Shown here: positions 25,808 to 36,628 of the stretch, one piece after another | Layout of the letters: the number at the start of each line of letters is the position of its first letter | Numbering within the stretch: the stretch's first letter is position 1 | Source of the DNA: Crossiella sp. SN42 | GTDB lineage: Bacteria > Actinomycetota > Actinomycetes > Mycobacteriales > Pseudonocardiaceae | Assembly (NCBI RefSeq): GCF_023897065.1 | Contig: NZ_JAMHIV010000006.1 | Location: forward strand, 217,329-281,328 | DNA length: 64,000 nt | Reading direction: 5' to 3' | Made by a program: the position numbers and the translations under genes | The notes under the pieces: generated by a model | Told to the model about the DNA's origin: nothing | The model's database searches: none | Seen by the model: only the letters and a program-made list of their open reading frames with translations

Positions 25808-26977
25808 ATGAGAAGCACGCGGATGCTGACGGCCCTGCTCACCACGGGCGCGCTGCTGGCCGGAGCCGTGCCTGCCTCGGCAGCGGCGCCCCAGGACCGG
25901 CCGGAGGTGCGGGCGGCGATGGCGGAACTGCTGGCCGCGGGCGCGCTCGGCGTCCAGCTCAGGGTGCACGACCGCCGCGGCGACTGGACCGCGAGCGCGG
26001 GCGCCACCAAGCTGGGCGGCCGCGCGCCGGTGCCGGCCAACGGCCGCTTCCGCACCGGCAGCGTGACCAAGGTCTTCGTGGCCACCGTGCTGCTCCAGCT
26101 GGTCGGCGAGGGCAAGGTGAAGCTGGACCAGCCGGTGCGCGACTACCTGTCCGAGTTCACTGTGGACGGTCGCATCACGGTGCGGATGTTGTTGCAGCAC
26201 ACCAGCGGCCTGTTCGACTACTCCGGCGAGCACCGGCCGGACGGCAGCATCGAGTCGCTGATCCCGTTGGCGGGCGAGCGTTTTGTGGACAGCCGGTTCC
26301 GCTCCTACCAGCCGGCCGAGCTGGTCCGGCTCGCGCTGGCCAAGCCTGCCAACTTCGAGCCCGGCGCGGACTGGTCCTACTCCAACACCAACTACCTGCT
26401 GGCCGGGCTGCTGATCGAGAAGGTCACCGGCACCTCCTACGCCAGCCAGCTGCGCAGGCGGGTCATCCTGCCGCTGGGCCTGTGGGACACCAGCCTGCCC
26501 GGCGCGCAGGAGAACATCCCCGGCCCGCACGCCAGGGGCTACTACGCCTACCGCGACGCGGCGTCCGTGCGCACCGTCGACGTCACCCTGCTCAACCCGT
26601 CCTGGGCGGGCGCCGCGGGCGAGATGATCACCACCACCCGGGACGTGGACACCTTCCTGGCCGCGCTGCTGGGCGGCGAGCTGCTCAGCCCGCCGCTGCT
26701 GGCCGAGATGCGCAAGACCCGGCCGATGGCCGACAACGCCGGTTACGGCCTCGGCCTGATCCAGCGCGACGGCGGCCCCGGCTGCGGGACCATGCTCGGC
26801 CACACCGGCGGCATCCACGGCTACCTCACCTTCGCCTTCGCCAGCCCGGACGGCAGCACCCGGATGGTGCTCTCCGCCTCGCTGCGCACCGCCAACCTGC
26901 GCAGCGGCGACATCGCCGACCCGGCCACCAACGAGGCCGCGGCCGCCGTGCAGGCCGCGGTGTTCTGCACCAGCTGA
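25808..26977 (+). CDS. secreted serine hydrolase, class C beta-lactamase / DD-peptidase fold
   Basis: 389 residues with a signal peptide (LLTTGALLAGAVPASAAAP). Active-site motifs are SxxK in GSVTKVFVA, YxN in DWSYSNTNYL, and HTG in LGHTGGIHGYL. The sequence resembles D-alanyl-D-alanine carboxypeptidases of the Streptomyces R61 type. It acts outside the membrane on peptidoglycan stems or related peptides or esters. AAAGGAACCAGG precedes the ATG. Monocistronic with its own terminator. Confidence 0.9.
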   Translation: MRSTRMLTALLTTGALLAGAVPASAAAPQDRPEVRAAMAELLAAGALGVQLRVHDRRGDWTASAGATKLGGRAPVPANGRFRTGSVTKVFVATVLLQLVGEGKVKLDQPVRDYLSEFTVDGRITVRMLLQHTSGLFDYSGEHRPDGSIESLIPLAGERFVDSRFRSYQPAELVRLALAKPANFEPGADWSYSNTNYLLAGLLIEKVTGTSYASQLRRRVILPLGLWDTSLPGAQENIPGPHARGYYAYRDAASVRTVDVTLLNPSWAGAAGEMITTTRDVDTFLAALLGGELLSPPLLAEMRKTRPMADNAGYGLGLIQRDGGPGCGTMLGHTGGIHGYLTFAFASPDGSTRMVLSASLRTANLRSGDIADPATNEAAAAVQAAVFCTS

Positions 26978-26999
26978 TCCGGCCACCCGCGCACTTCGC

Positions 27000-27037
27000 C
27001 GACGACCCGGCTGCCCCCGAGGGCAGTCGGGTCGTCG
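27000..27037 (+). terminator. terminator hairpin after serine hydrolase
   Basis: A 17-bp stem with one mismatch (27000-27016 and 27021-27037) and loop CCGA lies 22 bases past the hydrolase stop. The rest of the gap to 27195 shows no gene. Confidence 0.78.
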
Positions 27038-27195
27038 CGCGATCGACTGTTCTCGCTGGTCAGTGGCCGTATCCCGGCAACGGGCCGGAACTGGAATACG
27101 GCCACACCCTGGCGTCCGGGGGCCGGTCCGGGTGAACTCCGGTACCGCGCAACGACCTGCTCAACCGGGTCTCCCCCGATCGCGAGGAACTTTCG

Positions 27196-30100
27196 ATGAA
27201 TGTGACAGGGTTCGCCAGAGGTGTGGTCGCCCCGGTGGTGGCCGTCGCGGTGCTGGCGAGTGGTCTCGGCGCGCCGAAGGCGGTAGCGGCCGAACCGGGC
27301 CTTCCGCCGGAGCAGTTGTCGAACGCGTTGTTCAACGCCGCGGTCCAGCTGAAGGACGCCGGCCGGGTGTACGACCGCAACCTCATCCTCACCGCGGAGC
27401 TGGTCGACTGGCGGGCCAAGAACCCGGCCGCGACGGCCGATGTGCTGGACCGGCACGCGGCGAAGGTGGAGAAGGTGGTGGCCGCCGCGGTCGCGCCCGC
27501 CACCGAACGGGACCTGGTGCCGGACGTCTTCGGCCGCGGTGTGGAGGCGCTCTACACCGTGCCCGAGGTGGACAAGGAGGGACCGCAGCTCAAGGTGCTG
27601 CTCACCGTGCTGACCGCGCGCGACCTCAAGGCGACCAACGCCCCGGAGGAGCTGCGCGGGGTGCTGCACCAGTTCAGCGTGACCTCCTCCGACATCGCGC
27701 CGCGGATCTGGACCGCGCTGCGCGAGGCGGTCAAGCGGGACGGCACGCTCAACGGCACCTGGAAGGCGCGGCTCGGCACGGCCACCGTGCCCGAGGCCGC
27801 CCCGGTGGACCCGGCCGCGCCGATCGACACCATGAAGCAGCTGCCGCAGATCAAGAAGGTCATCGACGTCGACGCCATCCAGGCCGCCTTCAAGCTGGGC
27901 ACGAAGCAGGGGCTGGAGGCGCTGAACAAGCAGATCAAGCCGCTGATCAAGGTGCTCGGCGACCCGAACTCGCCGAACACGCCGCTGGGCCAGGCGATGG
28001 AGTGGGTCAAGAAGCACGTGGACCCGGTCACCGGCGAGCTGGTCCGGCCCTCCGATGAGGAGCAGAAGCAGTTCGAGGAGCGGATGAAGCAGTTCGACTC
28101 CGTGCTGGACGGGGTCAAGGGCGGCCTGATGGCCGTGGCGACCGTGGCCAAGATCCTGAACTCGCGCTACGCCAAGGACGTGGTGAAGTTCGCCGAGGCG
28201 CTGTACGCGATCGGCAAGAACGTGGTGCCGATGATCGCCGCGGTCACCGCGCTGGGCACCATCGCGGCCGGGGCCGCCATCGGCTCGGTGATCCCGGCCA
28301 TCGGCACCGTGATCGGCGCGGTGGTCGGCCTGGTGGTCACCCTGGTCGGGCTGCTCGGCGGCGGAGGCGGCGGCCCCAGCCCCGAGCTGCAGGCCATCCA
28401 GGCCATGCACAAGGAGATGCGGGAGAGCTTCACGCAGCTCAAGGAGTTCCTGGTCCAGTTCCAGCAGAACGTCAACGCCCGGTTCGACCAGATCGACGCG
28501 GCGCTGAACAAGATCTACAGCGAGATGCTGGACAAGTTCAACCAGGTGCTGGTGGCCATCGAGCGGTCGAACTTCGAGCTGACCCAGGAGATCAGCACCC
28601 TGCACTCGGCGCTGCTCGGCCTGGCCACCAACGTGCAGAGCAACCACCAGCAGACCATGGCCGCGCTCCAGGACGGCGCGGCCAAGGAGTTCAAGGACTT
28701 CGTCGGCAAGTACCTGGACTACGCCGCCCGCGAGGGGCACCCGATCCCGTCCTACGACAACCGGCTGGGCGACAACTACCTGGAGGCCGCGCAGGCGTTC
28801 TCCTCGGCGGGCAACGGTCTGGCCCGGTCCAAGGTGTTCATGCGGGCCGGTGACGACGTGCCCTCGGACTCGGTGCTGGAGACCAACAGCTCGGCCTCCG
28901 CGGTGAACTACCTGACCAGGTACGCCACCGCCAGGTTCGGCGCGCAGTACGGCCAGAACTACCCCGCGGCGGGCACTCCCAACGCCGACCTGTTCGCCGC
29001 GGCGGCGCGCGCCTACGCCCTGCTGATGCAGCAGAACCAGCCGCTGGCCGCGAAGGAGAAGCTGGTCGAGCTCAACGGCAAGCTCACCGTGGCGCGGGTC
29101 GAGGACCTGTTGAAGGCCGGCGAGGACGTCGTGGCGGCGGCCCGGCGGTTCAACCAGCCGCGCAGCAGGCCGGTCACCGGGCCGTGGACGGCGACCAACA
29201 CGCTGTTCACCGGCTTGCAGGAGGAGAACGGCAACCGGATCGCCGAGTTCGCCAACAGCCTGACCCAGCTGGAGAACGACAGCTCGGTGAACCCCACCGT
29301 CCGGCCCTACAACCTGTGGGGCGACCGGAACCAGCCGGTCGTCGGCGAGATGAAGGTGGACGCCGGCCCGGTGCCGCACTGCTACCAGCCCGCCGAGGAC
29401 AAGGTCGTGCGGCACATGCCCGCGTTCATCAAGAGCGAGCACCTGCCGGCCCCGGTGCGGATGCTCAAGCAGCTCAACCCGAACATGCGGATGTGGACCT
29501 GCTGGACGCACGTCTCCAGCGTGCGGGACTGGACGGAGAAGAAGCCGAGGCCGCCGATCACCATCCCGTGCAAGTACCACCCCGACCCGCCGCCGGGCTG
29601 CCACAAGACCACGACCGTGCAGACGCACAAGTTGGCGGAGGTCCGGGTCAGTTTCGCGGTGATGGCCGACATTCCCGGCCGCGGCGACAACGAGGTGGCC
29701 CTCATGAGCGGCGGCGGCGAGCTGGAGGTGTGCAACTACCCCGGCGCCATCCCCTCCGATGACGAGCCGTGGACCGGTTGCGGCCTGAGCCCGGCCGACC
29801 TGGCCAAGAAGGTCGGACAGGTCGAGGCGTACCAGGCCGCCGGGACGATGCACCGGCCCAACCCGCACTACGTGGACGAGGTGGTCGACCGCCAGCTGCA
29901 CGAGCGGCGCACCGCCTACTACGGCCTGGTCGCCAACCGGCTCAACCAGGAGAAGCTGGACTCGGCGAAGAACATCGACACCAACGTCCGGGTGCTGCGG
30001 GCCTTCACCGAGGTCGGCTTCCCGACCGCGTTGCAGAGCGACGCCCGGCTGCGCGAACTGCTCTACGGCACCAGGGCGATCCCGTCCTCGCTCAACCGCA

Positions 30101-32280
30101 GCAAGCTCCTGGGCGAGGCGAGCCCGCTGGCCGTGCTGTACACCAAGGCCGCGCTGAACCTGAGCGCGAACAAGGACGCGCTGCACGAGCAGTCCGTGTT
30201 CAGCAAGGCCGAGCTGCGCGACTGCACCGGGGCGCCCGCCGGGGTCACCAGCCAGGACCCGGTGGCCCGCTGCCTGGCCACGGTGGCCGGCGCACGCCGG
30301 GCCGCGCTGGGTGAGCGGATCGAGTACTACGCCGCCGACCTCACCCAGAACCCGGCCGCCCAGGACCCGCAGACGGTGACCGCGCTGATGCGGGCGCTGC
30401 GGATCGAGACCAAGGCGACCCACCCGGACTACCCGATCGAGGGGCCGGTGGACCCTGGCCCGACCCCGCCCGGTGACATGGGCAGGTCGGTCGGTGAGCT
30501 GGGCGGCTCCGGCCGCGCGACCTTGCGGGGCAAGCACTTCCTGGCCTGGCAGGGCAAGCAGAACGAGGTGCTGATCGCCAGCAGCGCGGACGGTAAGCAG
30601 TGGTCGCCGCCGGCCACCGTCTCCGGCACGCACACCGCCAGTGACGCGCCCGCCATCGTGGCCTTCCAGGACAAGCTGCTGGCCTTCTGGCGCAGCGGGC
30701 CGTTCTCCTGGGCTGATGGCAACAACGACCGCACCATCGCGATGTCCGCCAGCACCGACGGCAAGACCTGGAGCGCACCGGCCCGGCTGGTGCCGGTCAC
30801 CGTCGGCAGCCAGGGCATCAGCGTGGCCGTGCAGAACAACAAGGTGCAGGTGATGTTCCGGGGCACCGGCACGGATGGGACGAAGTACGTCACCTACAGC
30901 CACGACGGCAAGAACTGGAAGCGGCCCCAGCCCACCGTCAACAACGGTGGCACCAGCACCGCGCCGGGGCTGACCGCGCTCGGCGACAAGCTGGTCCAGC
31001 TCTGGCGGGGCTACGACGCGGATCCGGCGATGTGGTTCGCCACCAGCGCCAACGGCGTGCGGTGGAGCGACCAGCGGGCGCTGGCCGGTTCCGCGGCCGA
31101 CGGCGCGCCGAGCCTGGCCGTGCACAACGGCAAGGCCTTCGCGGTCTGGCGCAACGCGGCCAACGACGGGCTCTCGGTCAGCGACACCGCCGACGGCGGC
31201 GGCTGGGCCGCGCCGAGGGCACTGCACGCCGCCGCGCACGCGGTCGGGGTGCCCTCGCTCGGCGTGGCAGGCGGCAAGCTCGCCGCGATCTGGCGGGACG
31301 CTGCCGACAACCACCGGGTCAACGTCTCCACCAGCGCCGACGGCATCACCTGGTCCGCGCCCGAGCCGATCTCCCGGATCTCCACCGAGACCCGGCACCA
31401 GCAGGCCGAGGCACTGCTGGCCGCGGCCGCCGCGCACTGGAGCCGGTCGGAGCGGGAGCAGGCCGTGGTCAAGGCCAAGGAGGCGCTGGCGATCGCCCGC
31501 GAGATCGTGCCCGAGAGCCCCGGCTACGCGGCCACCCTGGCGCGCTGGATCCAGGCTCCGGTGAGCGGCTACCTGGCCGACACCGGCCGCCACGACGAGG
31601 CGATCTCCTTGCTGGACGAGGCGATCGCTGTCTACCAGAAGCTCGGTGAGCGGGAGCCGCAGAACCCCGAGCACCAGCTCCGCGAGGCCGATGTCACGGT
31701 GGCGCAAGGCACGCGGATCTGGAACAAGGGCGATCGGGAGAAGGGGCGCGACAAGGCGCTCGCCGGGGTGAACCTGGCCCGCACCTTGGTGGCCAAGGGT
31801 TCCGGCTACGCCACCGTCTTCGGTCAGTGGATCCGGACTCCGGTCAGCGGCTACCTGGCTGACACCGGCCGCCACGACGAGGCGATCTCCTTGCTGGGTG
31901 AGGCGATCGCGGCTTACCGGAAGCTGGCGCAGCAGGAGCCGCAGCAGCTCCAGCACCAGCTCAACGAGGCCGATTCCCTGGTCTGGCAAGGGATTCGCAC
32001 CTGGAACAAGGGCGACCGCCCGGCCGCGCTGACCAGGGTGGTGGACGGCATCGGGGTGGCCCGCCAGTTGGCAGCGCGGGATCCGGCGCACGCCGACCGC
32101 CTGGGGGAGTGGCTGCTGAGCCCCGGCGCGGACTACGCCGTCGGCAACGGGAAGAAGCCGGAGGCGATCGCCATGGCCAAGGAGGCGGTGGAGATCTACA
32201 CCCGGCTCGCCCAGGCCGATCCGCGGTACCAGGCCAAGCTCACCAACGCCAAGCAGAAGCTCACCGCGCTCCAAGGCTGA
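27196..32280 (+). CDS. very large secreted protein: hydrophobic hairpin, propeller, TPR
   Basis: 1694 residues. Signal peptide ends near 31 (APKAVAAEPG). Residues about 35-340 are helical. A long hydrophobic segment at about 346-395 (MIAAVTALGTIAAGAAIGSV, then VVGLVVTLVGLLGGGGGG) can form a membrane hairpin and is followed by a coiled-coil region (ARFDQIDAALNKIYSEMLDK) to about 490. Residues 500-1090 include a Cys-rich part (CKYHPDPPPGCHK). About 1097-1390 are Asp-box/sialidase-like propeller repeats (SSADGKQWS, STDGKTWS, SHDGKNWK, SADGITWS). The end has TPR-like repeats. The layout recalls alpha-helical pore-forming toxins with binding domains, but no family is certain. The lectin gene follows directly. 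Confidence 0.75.
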   Translation: MNVTGFARGVVAPVVAVAVLASGLGAPKAVAAEPGLPPEQLSNALFNAAVQLKDAGRVYDRNLILTAELVDWRAKNPAATADVLDRHAAKVEKVVAAAVAPATERDLVPDVFGRGVEALYTVPEVDKEGPQLKVLLTVLTARDLKATNAPEELRGVLHQFSVTSSDIAPRIWTALREAVKRDGTLNGTWKARLGTATVPEAAPVDPAAPIDTMKQLPQIKKVIDVDAIQAAFKLGTKQGLEALNKQIKPLIKVLGDPNSPNTPLGQAMEWVKKHVDPVTGELVRPSDEEQKQFEERMKQFDSVLDGVKGGLMAVATVAKILNSRYAKDVVKFAEALYAIGKNVVPMIAAVTALGTIAAGAAIGSVIPAIGTVIGAVVGLVVTLVGLLGGGGGGPSPELQAIQAMHKEMRESFTQLKEFLVQFQQNVNARFDQIDAALNKIYSEMLDKFNQVLVAIERSNFELTQEISTLHSALLGLATNVQSNHQQTMAALQDGAAKEFKDFVGKYLDYAAREGHPIPSYDNRLGDNYLEAAQAFSSAGNGLARSKVFMRAGDDVPSDSVLETNSSASAVNYLTRYATARFGAQYGQNYPAAGTPNADLFAAAARAYALLMQQNQPLAAKEKLVELNGKLTVARVEDLLKAGEDVVAAARRFNQPRSRPVTGPWTATNTLFTGLQEENGNRIAEFANSLTQLENDSSVNPTVRPYNLWGDRNQPVVGEMKVDAGPVPHCYQPAEDKVVRHMPAFIKSEHLPAPVRMLKQLNPNMRMWTCWTHVSSVRDWTEKKPRPPITIPCKYHPDPPPGCHKTTTVQTHKLAEVRVSFAVMADIPGRGDNEVALMSGGGELEVCNYPGAIPSDDEPWTGCGLSPADLAKKVGQVEAYQAAGTMHRPNPHYVDEVVDRQLHERRTAYYGLVANRLNQEKLDSAKNIDTNVRVLRAFTEVGFPTALQSDARLRELLYGTRAIPSSLNRSKLLGEASPLAVLYTKAALNLSANKDALHEQSVFSKAELRDCTGAPAGVTSQDPVARCLATVAGARRAALGERIEYYAADLTQNPAAQDPQTVTALMRALRIETKATHPDYPIEGPVDPGPTPPGDMGRSVGELGGSGRATLRGKHFLAWQGKQNEVLIASSADGKQWSPPATVSGTHTASDAPAIVAFQDKLLAFWRSGPFSWADGNNDRTIAMSASTDGKTWSAPARLVPVTVGSQGISVAVQNNKVQVMFRGTGTDGTKYVTYSHDGKNWKRPQPTVNNGGTSTAPGLTALGDKLVQLWRGYDADPAMWFATSANGVRWSDQRALAGSAADGAPSLAVHNGKAFAVWRNAANDGLSVSDTADGGGWAAPRALHAAAHAVGVPSLGVAGGKLAAIWRDAADNHRVNVSTSADGITWSAPEPISRISTETRHQQAEALLAAAAAHWSRSEREQAVVKAKEALAIAREIVPESPGYAATLARWIQAPVSGYLADTGRHDEAISLLDEAIAVYQKLGEREPQNPEHQLREADVTVAQGTRIWNKGDREKGRDKALAGVNLARTLVAKGSGYATVFGQWIRTPVSGYLADTGRHDEAISLLGEAIAAYRKLAQQEPQQLQHQLNEADSLVWQGIRTWNKGDRPAALTRVVDGIGVARQLAARDPAHADRLGEWLLSPGADYAVGNGKKPEAIAMAKEAVEIYTRLAQADPRYQAKLTNAKQKLTALQG
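31561..31922 (+). repeat. near-identical tandem duplication in the TPR region
   Basis: The blocks starting at 31561 and 31843 are 282 bases (94 codons) apart and almost identical for about 75 bases. Both encode PVSGYLADTGRHDEAISLL followed by a Glu-Ala-Ile-Ala run. The similarity of the third positions points to a recent in-frame duplication of one TPR-type unit within the large secreted protein. Confidence 0.8.
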
Positions 32281-32296
32281 GAAGGACGTGTCCACG

Positions 32297-32845
32297 ATGA
32301 GATCCAGCAGAACAGTTCTGGCGCTGGCCGTCACCGGCCTGCTCGCCATGGCAGGCCTGGCCCCGGCGCAGGCCGCGGCGGAGAGGTTGTTCCTGATCTC
32401 CACCAACGGCGCCGAGCCCGGCAAGGGCGGCTGCCTCACCCCGCTGTGGGGCAGCAAGGAGTCCGGCGCGTACCTCGGCTACGAGGTGTGCGACAACTCG
32501 AAGTCCCAGTCCTGGCGGGTGATCGAGCACGGCGGGGGCTGGTACGGCTACCAGTCGGCCGGCTCCGGCCTGTGCGCGACCGTGTTCAACGCGGGCACGG
32601 GCGTCGGCGAGGACCTGGTGCAGCAGCCCTGCACCGGCGTGCCGCACCAGCGCTGGCGCACCGTCCAGCACGACCCGGTCGCGGTGACCCTGGAATGGCG
32701 GGCCCAGCACAGCGACAAGTGCCTCAGCGTCGCGGGCACCCGGGTCGCGCCTGCCGACGTGCTCCAGCTGGACTGCTCGAACCAGGGCTGGCAGCGCTGG
32801 GCCCTGGTGAACTGGCCGGTGCCGCCGCCGGGCGGCGTGGGCTGA
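32297..32845 (+). CDS. secreted ricin-type beta-trefoil lectin
   Basis: 182 residues from ATG 32297 (AGAAGG 11 bases upstream; GTG 32288 is closer than a ribosome site allows). Signal peptide LALAVTGLLAMAGLAPAQAAA. The rest is one beta-trefoil with QxW-type motifs in each third: SQSWRVI, HQRWRTV and WQRWALV, with six Cys (GGCLTPLW, YEVCDNS, GLCATVF, QPCTG, DKCLSV, LDCSN). It should bind a glycan outside the cell. It lies 16 bases after the 1694-residue protein and shares its transcript, so the two probably work together. Confidence 0.85.
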   Translation: MRSSRTVLALAVTGLLAMAGLAPAQAAAERLFLISTNGAEPGKGGCLTPLWGSKESGAYLGYEVCDNSKSQSWRVIEHGGGWYGYQSAGSGLCATVFNAGTGVGEDLVQQPCTGVPHQRWRTVQHDPVAVTLEWRAQHSDKCLSVAGTRVAPADVLQLDCSNQGWQRWALVNWPVPPPGGVG

Positions 32846-32864
32846 CGACGCTGGTGATGGGCTT

Positions 32865-32889
32865 CCTGCGGGCCTCGCGGGCCCGCAGG
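32865..32889 (+). terminator. terminator hairpin after lectin
   Basis: CCTGCGGGC at 32865-32873 pairs with 32881-32889 across a 7-base loop, 20 bases past the lectin stop. Confidence 0.6.
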
Positions 32890-33248
32890 AGCGCCACCAC
32901 CGGTCAGCCCTGAGCGCCCAGCGCGCCGACCACCTTCGAGGTCACCGAGGTGTTGCCTCCAGGTTCGGCAGGTAGGTCAGCGCCTTGAACACCGCGGCCC
33001 GCACCTCCGCCGGGATCACCCCGCTGGCCAGGCCGCGGGAGACCAGCATCAGCAGGCCGGCGTCGCTGCCGGTCCCATGCCGAACACCCACGCCTTCAGG
33101 CTGGCCCGTTCCGGGTCGAAGGTGTCCCGGCGTTCCCAGCCGATCAGGAACGCCTCCGACACCAGGTCGTCCGCGACTTGGGCGTCCACCCGGAATGCCA
33201 GGTAGCGGTGCAGATCGCGGCGTGGCGGTCGTAGAGCTTGACCCACGC
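32890..33248 (-). pseudogene. chimeric remnant of a sigma factor and its downstream gene
   Basis: On the minus strand from about 33240 one reads KLYDRHA, then after a frameshift RDLHRYLAFRVDAQVADDLV, SEAFLIGWERRDTFDPERAS and LKAWVFGM. This is region 2 of an ECF sigma factor, interrupted near 33080. Immediately afterwards, in another frame, comes VSRGLASGVIPAEVRAAVFK and ALTYLPNLE, which matches the C-terminal part of CU044_5270-type membrane proteins often encoded after such sigma factors. A deletion has joined the two and removed sigma region 4. No intact product can be made. Confidence 0.75.
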
Positions 33249-33251
33249 TTC

Positions 33252-34367
33252 CTATTTGCCGACCGGCTCCGCGGCATTCCCAAGTGGACGGTGTGAGCCG
33301 GCCGACAGGGCTTCGCGGCGGCGGCCCAGCTCGATCAGCGGGCGCTCCACGAACCGGTAGCAGAGATCGGCCAGACCGATCGCGACCAGCGAGGTCGGCA
33401 CCGCGAGCAGCAACCCGGCGGCGCCGGGCGCGACCACCACCACGATGCCGTGCGCGATGCTCTGCACCAGGTAGATTGAGTACGAGCGCTCGCCCAGGTA
33501 CACCATCAGGCGAGTGGAGAGCAGCCGCTGCGGCAGGCCGGGCGCCAGCAGCGCGGGCAGCAGCAGCGCGGCCGCGATCGCGTAGAGCGGCACCACCGCG
33601 ACGAAGCCGGGGATGCCGGGCACCGCGTTGTCCAGCAGGGTCGACACGGTGGCCACCGACAGGTGCGCGCCGAGGAACGCCAGGCACACCGCGCCGACTA
33701 CCCACGGCCTGGTCAGCGGCTTGACCAGGGCGTATCCGCGCGGGTGGTGCATCACCATGGCGAGCGCGCAGCCGATGAGCACGGTGAAGTAGTGCACCGA
33801 CCAGCCCTTGGGGTCGCTCGAGACGGTGAACGGGATGATCGCCAGCGCGAGCGCCATCAGCGCCGCGGTGACCAGCGGGCGGCTGCGCGGGAACAGGGTG
33901 AACGCCAGCAGCGGCCACAGCAGGTAGAACTTCTGCTCGATGCCCAGCGACCAGGAGTGCCCGTACGGCCCGCCGAGCCCGAACTCGTTGAAGAAGACCA
34001 GGTACAGCCAGAAGTCGCGGCCCAGCGGGTTCGCGCTGAACTGCCCGGCGACCAGCAGGCCCGCGGCGGTGAGCAGCAGCACCACGAAGTACATCGGCAG
34101 GATGCGGAAGGCGCGCCGCCGGTAGAAGTTCGGCAGGTTGATCCGCCCGTTGCGGGCGTGCTCGCGCAGCAGCAGGGTGGTGATCAGGAAGCCGGAGAGC
34201 ACGAAGAACACCTGCACCCCGAGCCAGCCCTGCAACAGGTCGGGGCCCTGGTTGTGGAAGAACACGACGAGCAGCGCGGCGATCGCGCGCACCCCGTCCA
34301 GTGCGGGGAACCGCTTCAGCGCGAGGAACTCCTCGTGGCGCATCGGGGCGTGGCGAGTTGGGCTCAT
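33252..34367 (-). CDS. membrane acyltransferase 3 (OafA/YrhL type)
   Basis: 371 residues from ATG 34367. Ten or so helices; conserved motifs of acyltransferase 3 are FPALDGVRAIAALLVVFFH (catalytic His region), GVQVFFVLSGFLITTLLL, FYRRRAFRILPMYF, HSWSLGIEQKFYLLWP and YSIYLVQS near the end. It transfers acetyl or other acyl groups to cell-surface glycans or lipids. An in-frame ATG at 34406 gives a 13-residue longer start (MKHCDPHRQLVS), matched by the divergent gene's upstream segment. The gene pairs divergently with a GT87 glycosyltransferase across a large inverted repeat. Confidence 0.88.
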   Translation of the reverse strand: MSPTRHAPMRHEEFLALKRFPALDGVRAIAALLVVFFHNQGPDLLQGWLGVQVFFVLSGFLITTLLLREHARNGRINLPNFYRRRAFRILPMYFVVLLLTAAGLLVAGQFSANPLGRDFWLYLVFFNEFGLGGPYGHSWSLGIEQKFYLLWPLLAFTLFPRSRPLVTAALMALALAIIPFTVSSDPKGWSVHYFTVLIGCALAMVMHHPRGYALVKPLTRPWVVGAVCLAFLGAHLSVATVSTLLDNAVPGIPGFVAVVPLYAIAAALLLPALLAPGLPQRLLSTRLMVYLGERSYSIYLVQSIAHGIVVVVAPGAAGLLLAVPTSLVAIGLADLCYRFVERPLIELGRRREALSAGSHRPLGNAAEPVGK

Positions 34368-34461
34368 GGACACTAGTTGCCGATGGGGGTCGCAGTGTTT
34401 CATGAGGACAGTCACACCCCGGCCGATGAAACGCTGGGACCGTCATCGGCAACTAGTGTCC

Positions 34462-34464
<3 letters not shown>
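34365..34464. repeat. 39-nt inverted repeat spanning both divergent starts
   Basis: Arms 34365-34403 and 34426-34464 are complementary over 39 bases with 4 mismatches; the outer 21 bases (34365-34385 with 34444-34464) are perfect. Each arm ends in the ATG of one divergent gene and contains the core CAACTAGTGTCC. Read as protein, both arms give MK-x-x-D-x-HRQLVSM. The repeat thus gives the acyltransferase and the GT87 gene the same 5' region, as either a shared regulator site or a duplicated promoter/leader. Confidence 0.85.
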
Positions 34465-35733
<1,269 letters not shown>

Positions 35734-36628
35734 CCGCGGAGCTGGTCGACGGCCTGGGCCGTGTGCTCGTCCGCGGGCAGGAACACCACCAGCTGCTGCG
35801 CGTCCGCGGCGAGCTCGAGCGTCTCCCGGACCAGCCGGAGCTCCGGTCCCGCCGGGTGGCTGAGCCGGAGAACTCCCCGCGGCGGCACCACATGCCGCTT
35901 CAGCCGGCGCGCGAACTCGGGTCCGGCGACGGGGGCGAGCTCGGCGGTGAGCCACTCCAGGTTCTCCACCGACGGCGCCAGCCACAGGTCGAAGGCCTGC
36001 TGATCGGCGATGTCGTCCCAGTCGGCGAAGAAGCTCCGGGCGCGCGGGTCGGTGAAGACGTAGCGGGTGAGGTTCGGGGCGGCGGCGTCCAGCACCCCGG
36101 CCGCACCCGCGACCGACTCGAAACCGCCCGTCCAGGCGAGCACATCGCCCAGCCGGTTGGTCACGATCGCGATGCCCGGTTCCAGCAGCCGCAGCGTCGC
36201 CAGCACGGACGGCCGCACCTGCCGGGGCGGTGGCACGGGCTGGATCCGGACGGCGCACCCGCCGCGGGTGATCTTCGCCAGGTAGCGCAGGTGGTTGCGT
36301 TCCGAGGGGTCCAGGCTGAGCGCGTCGGCCAGCGCGTTGACCACCGCGGTCGAGGGGTTGGTGTCCCGGCCCTGCTCGATCCGGGTCAGGTACTCGACGC
36401 TGATGCCGGCCCGCGCCGCCAGGTCCAGCCGCCGCAACCCCGGCGAGCGCCGCCTGTCCCGCGCAGGCAGGCCCAGCGACTCCGGCTGCACGCTGTCCCG
36501 CTTGGCCCGGATGAAGTCGCCCAACGGCTTGCCCATACCGGCAGCGTAGGGCGCGGCCCGGCGGCCAGCGTGGCCGTGCCGGGGCCAGCCTGCGCGCGGC
36601 CTGGCTCTGATCCGGGGGCGCACCGATC

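Noticed and set aside
26821..32457. An 1878-codon open frame on the minus strand opposite the large secreted protein
   Set aside because: Its composition (His/Gln/Arg/Val/Leu-rich, no domains) is that of an antisense shadow of a high-GC gene; the plus strand has signal peptide, repeats and ribosome site.
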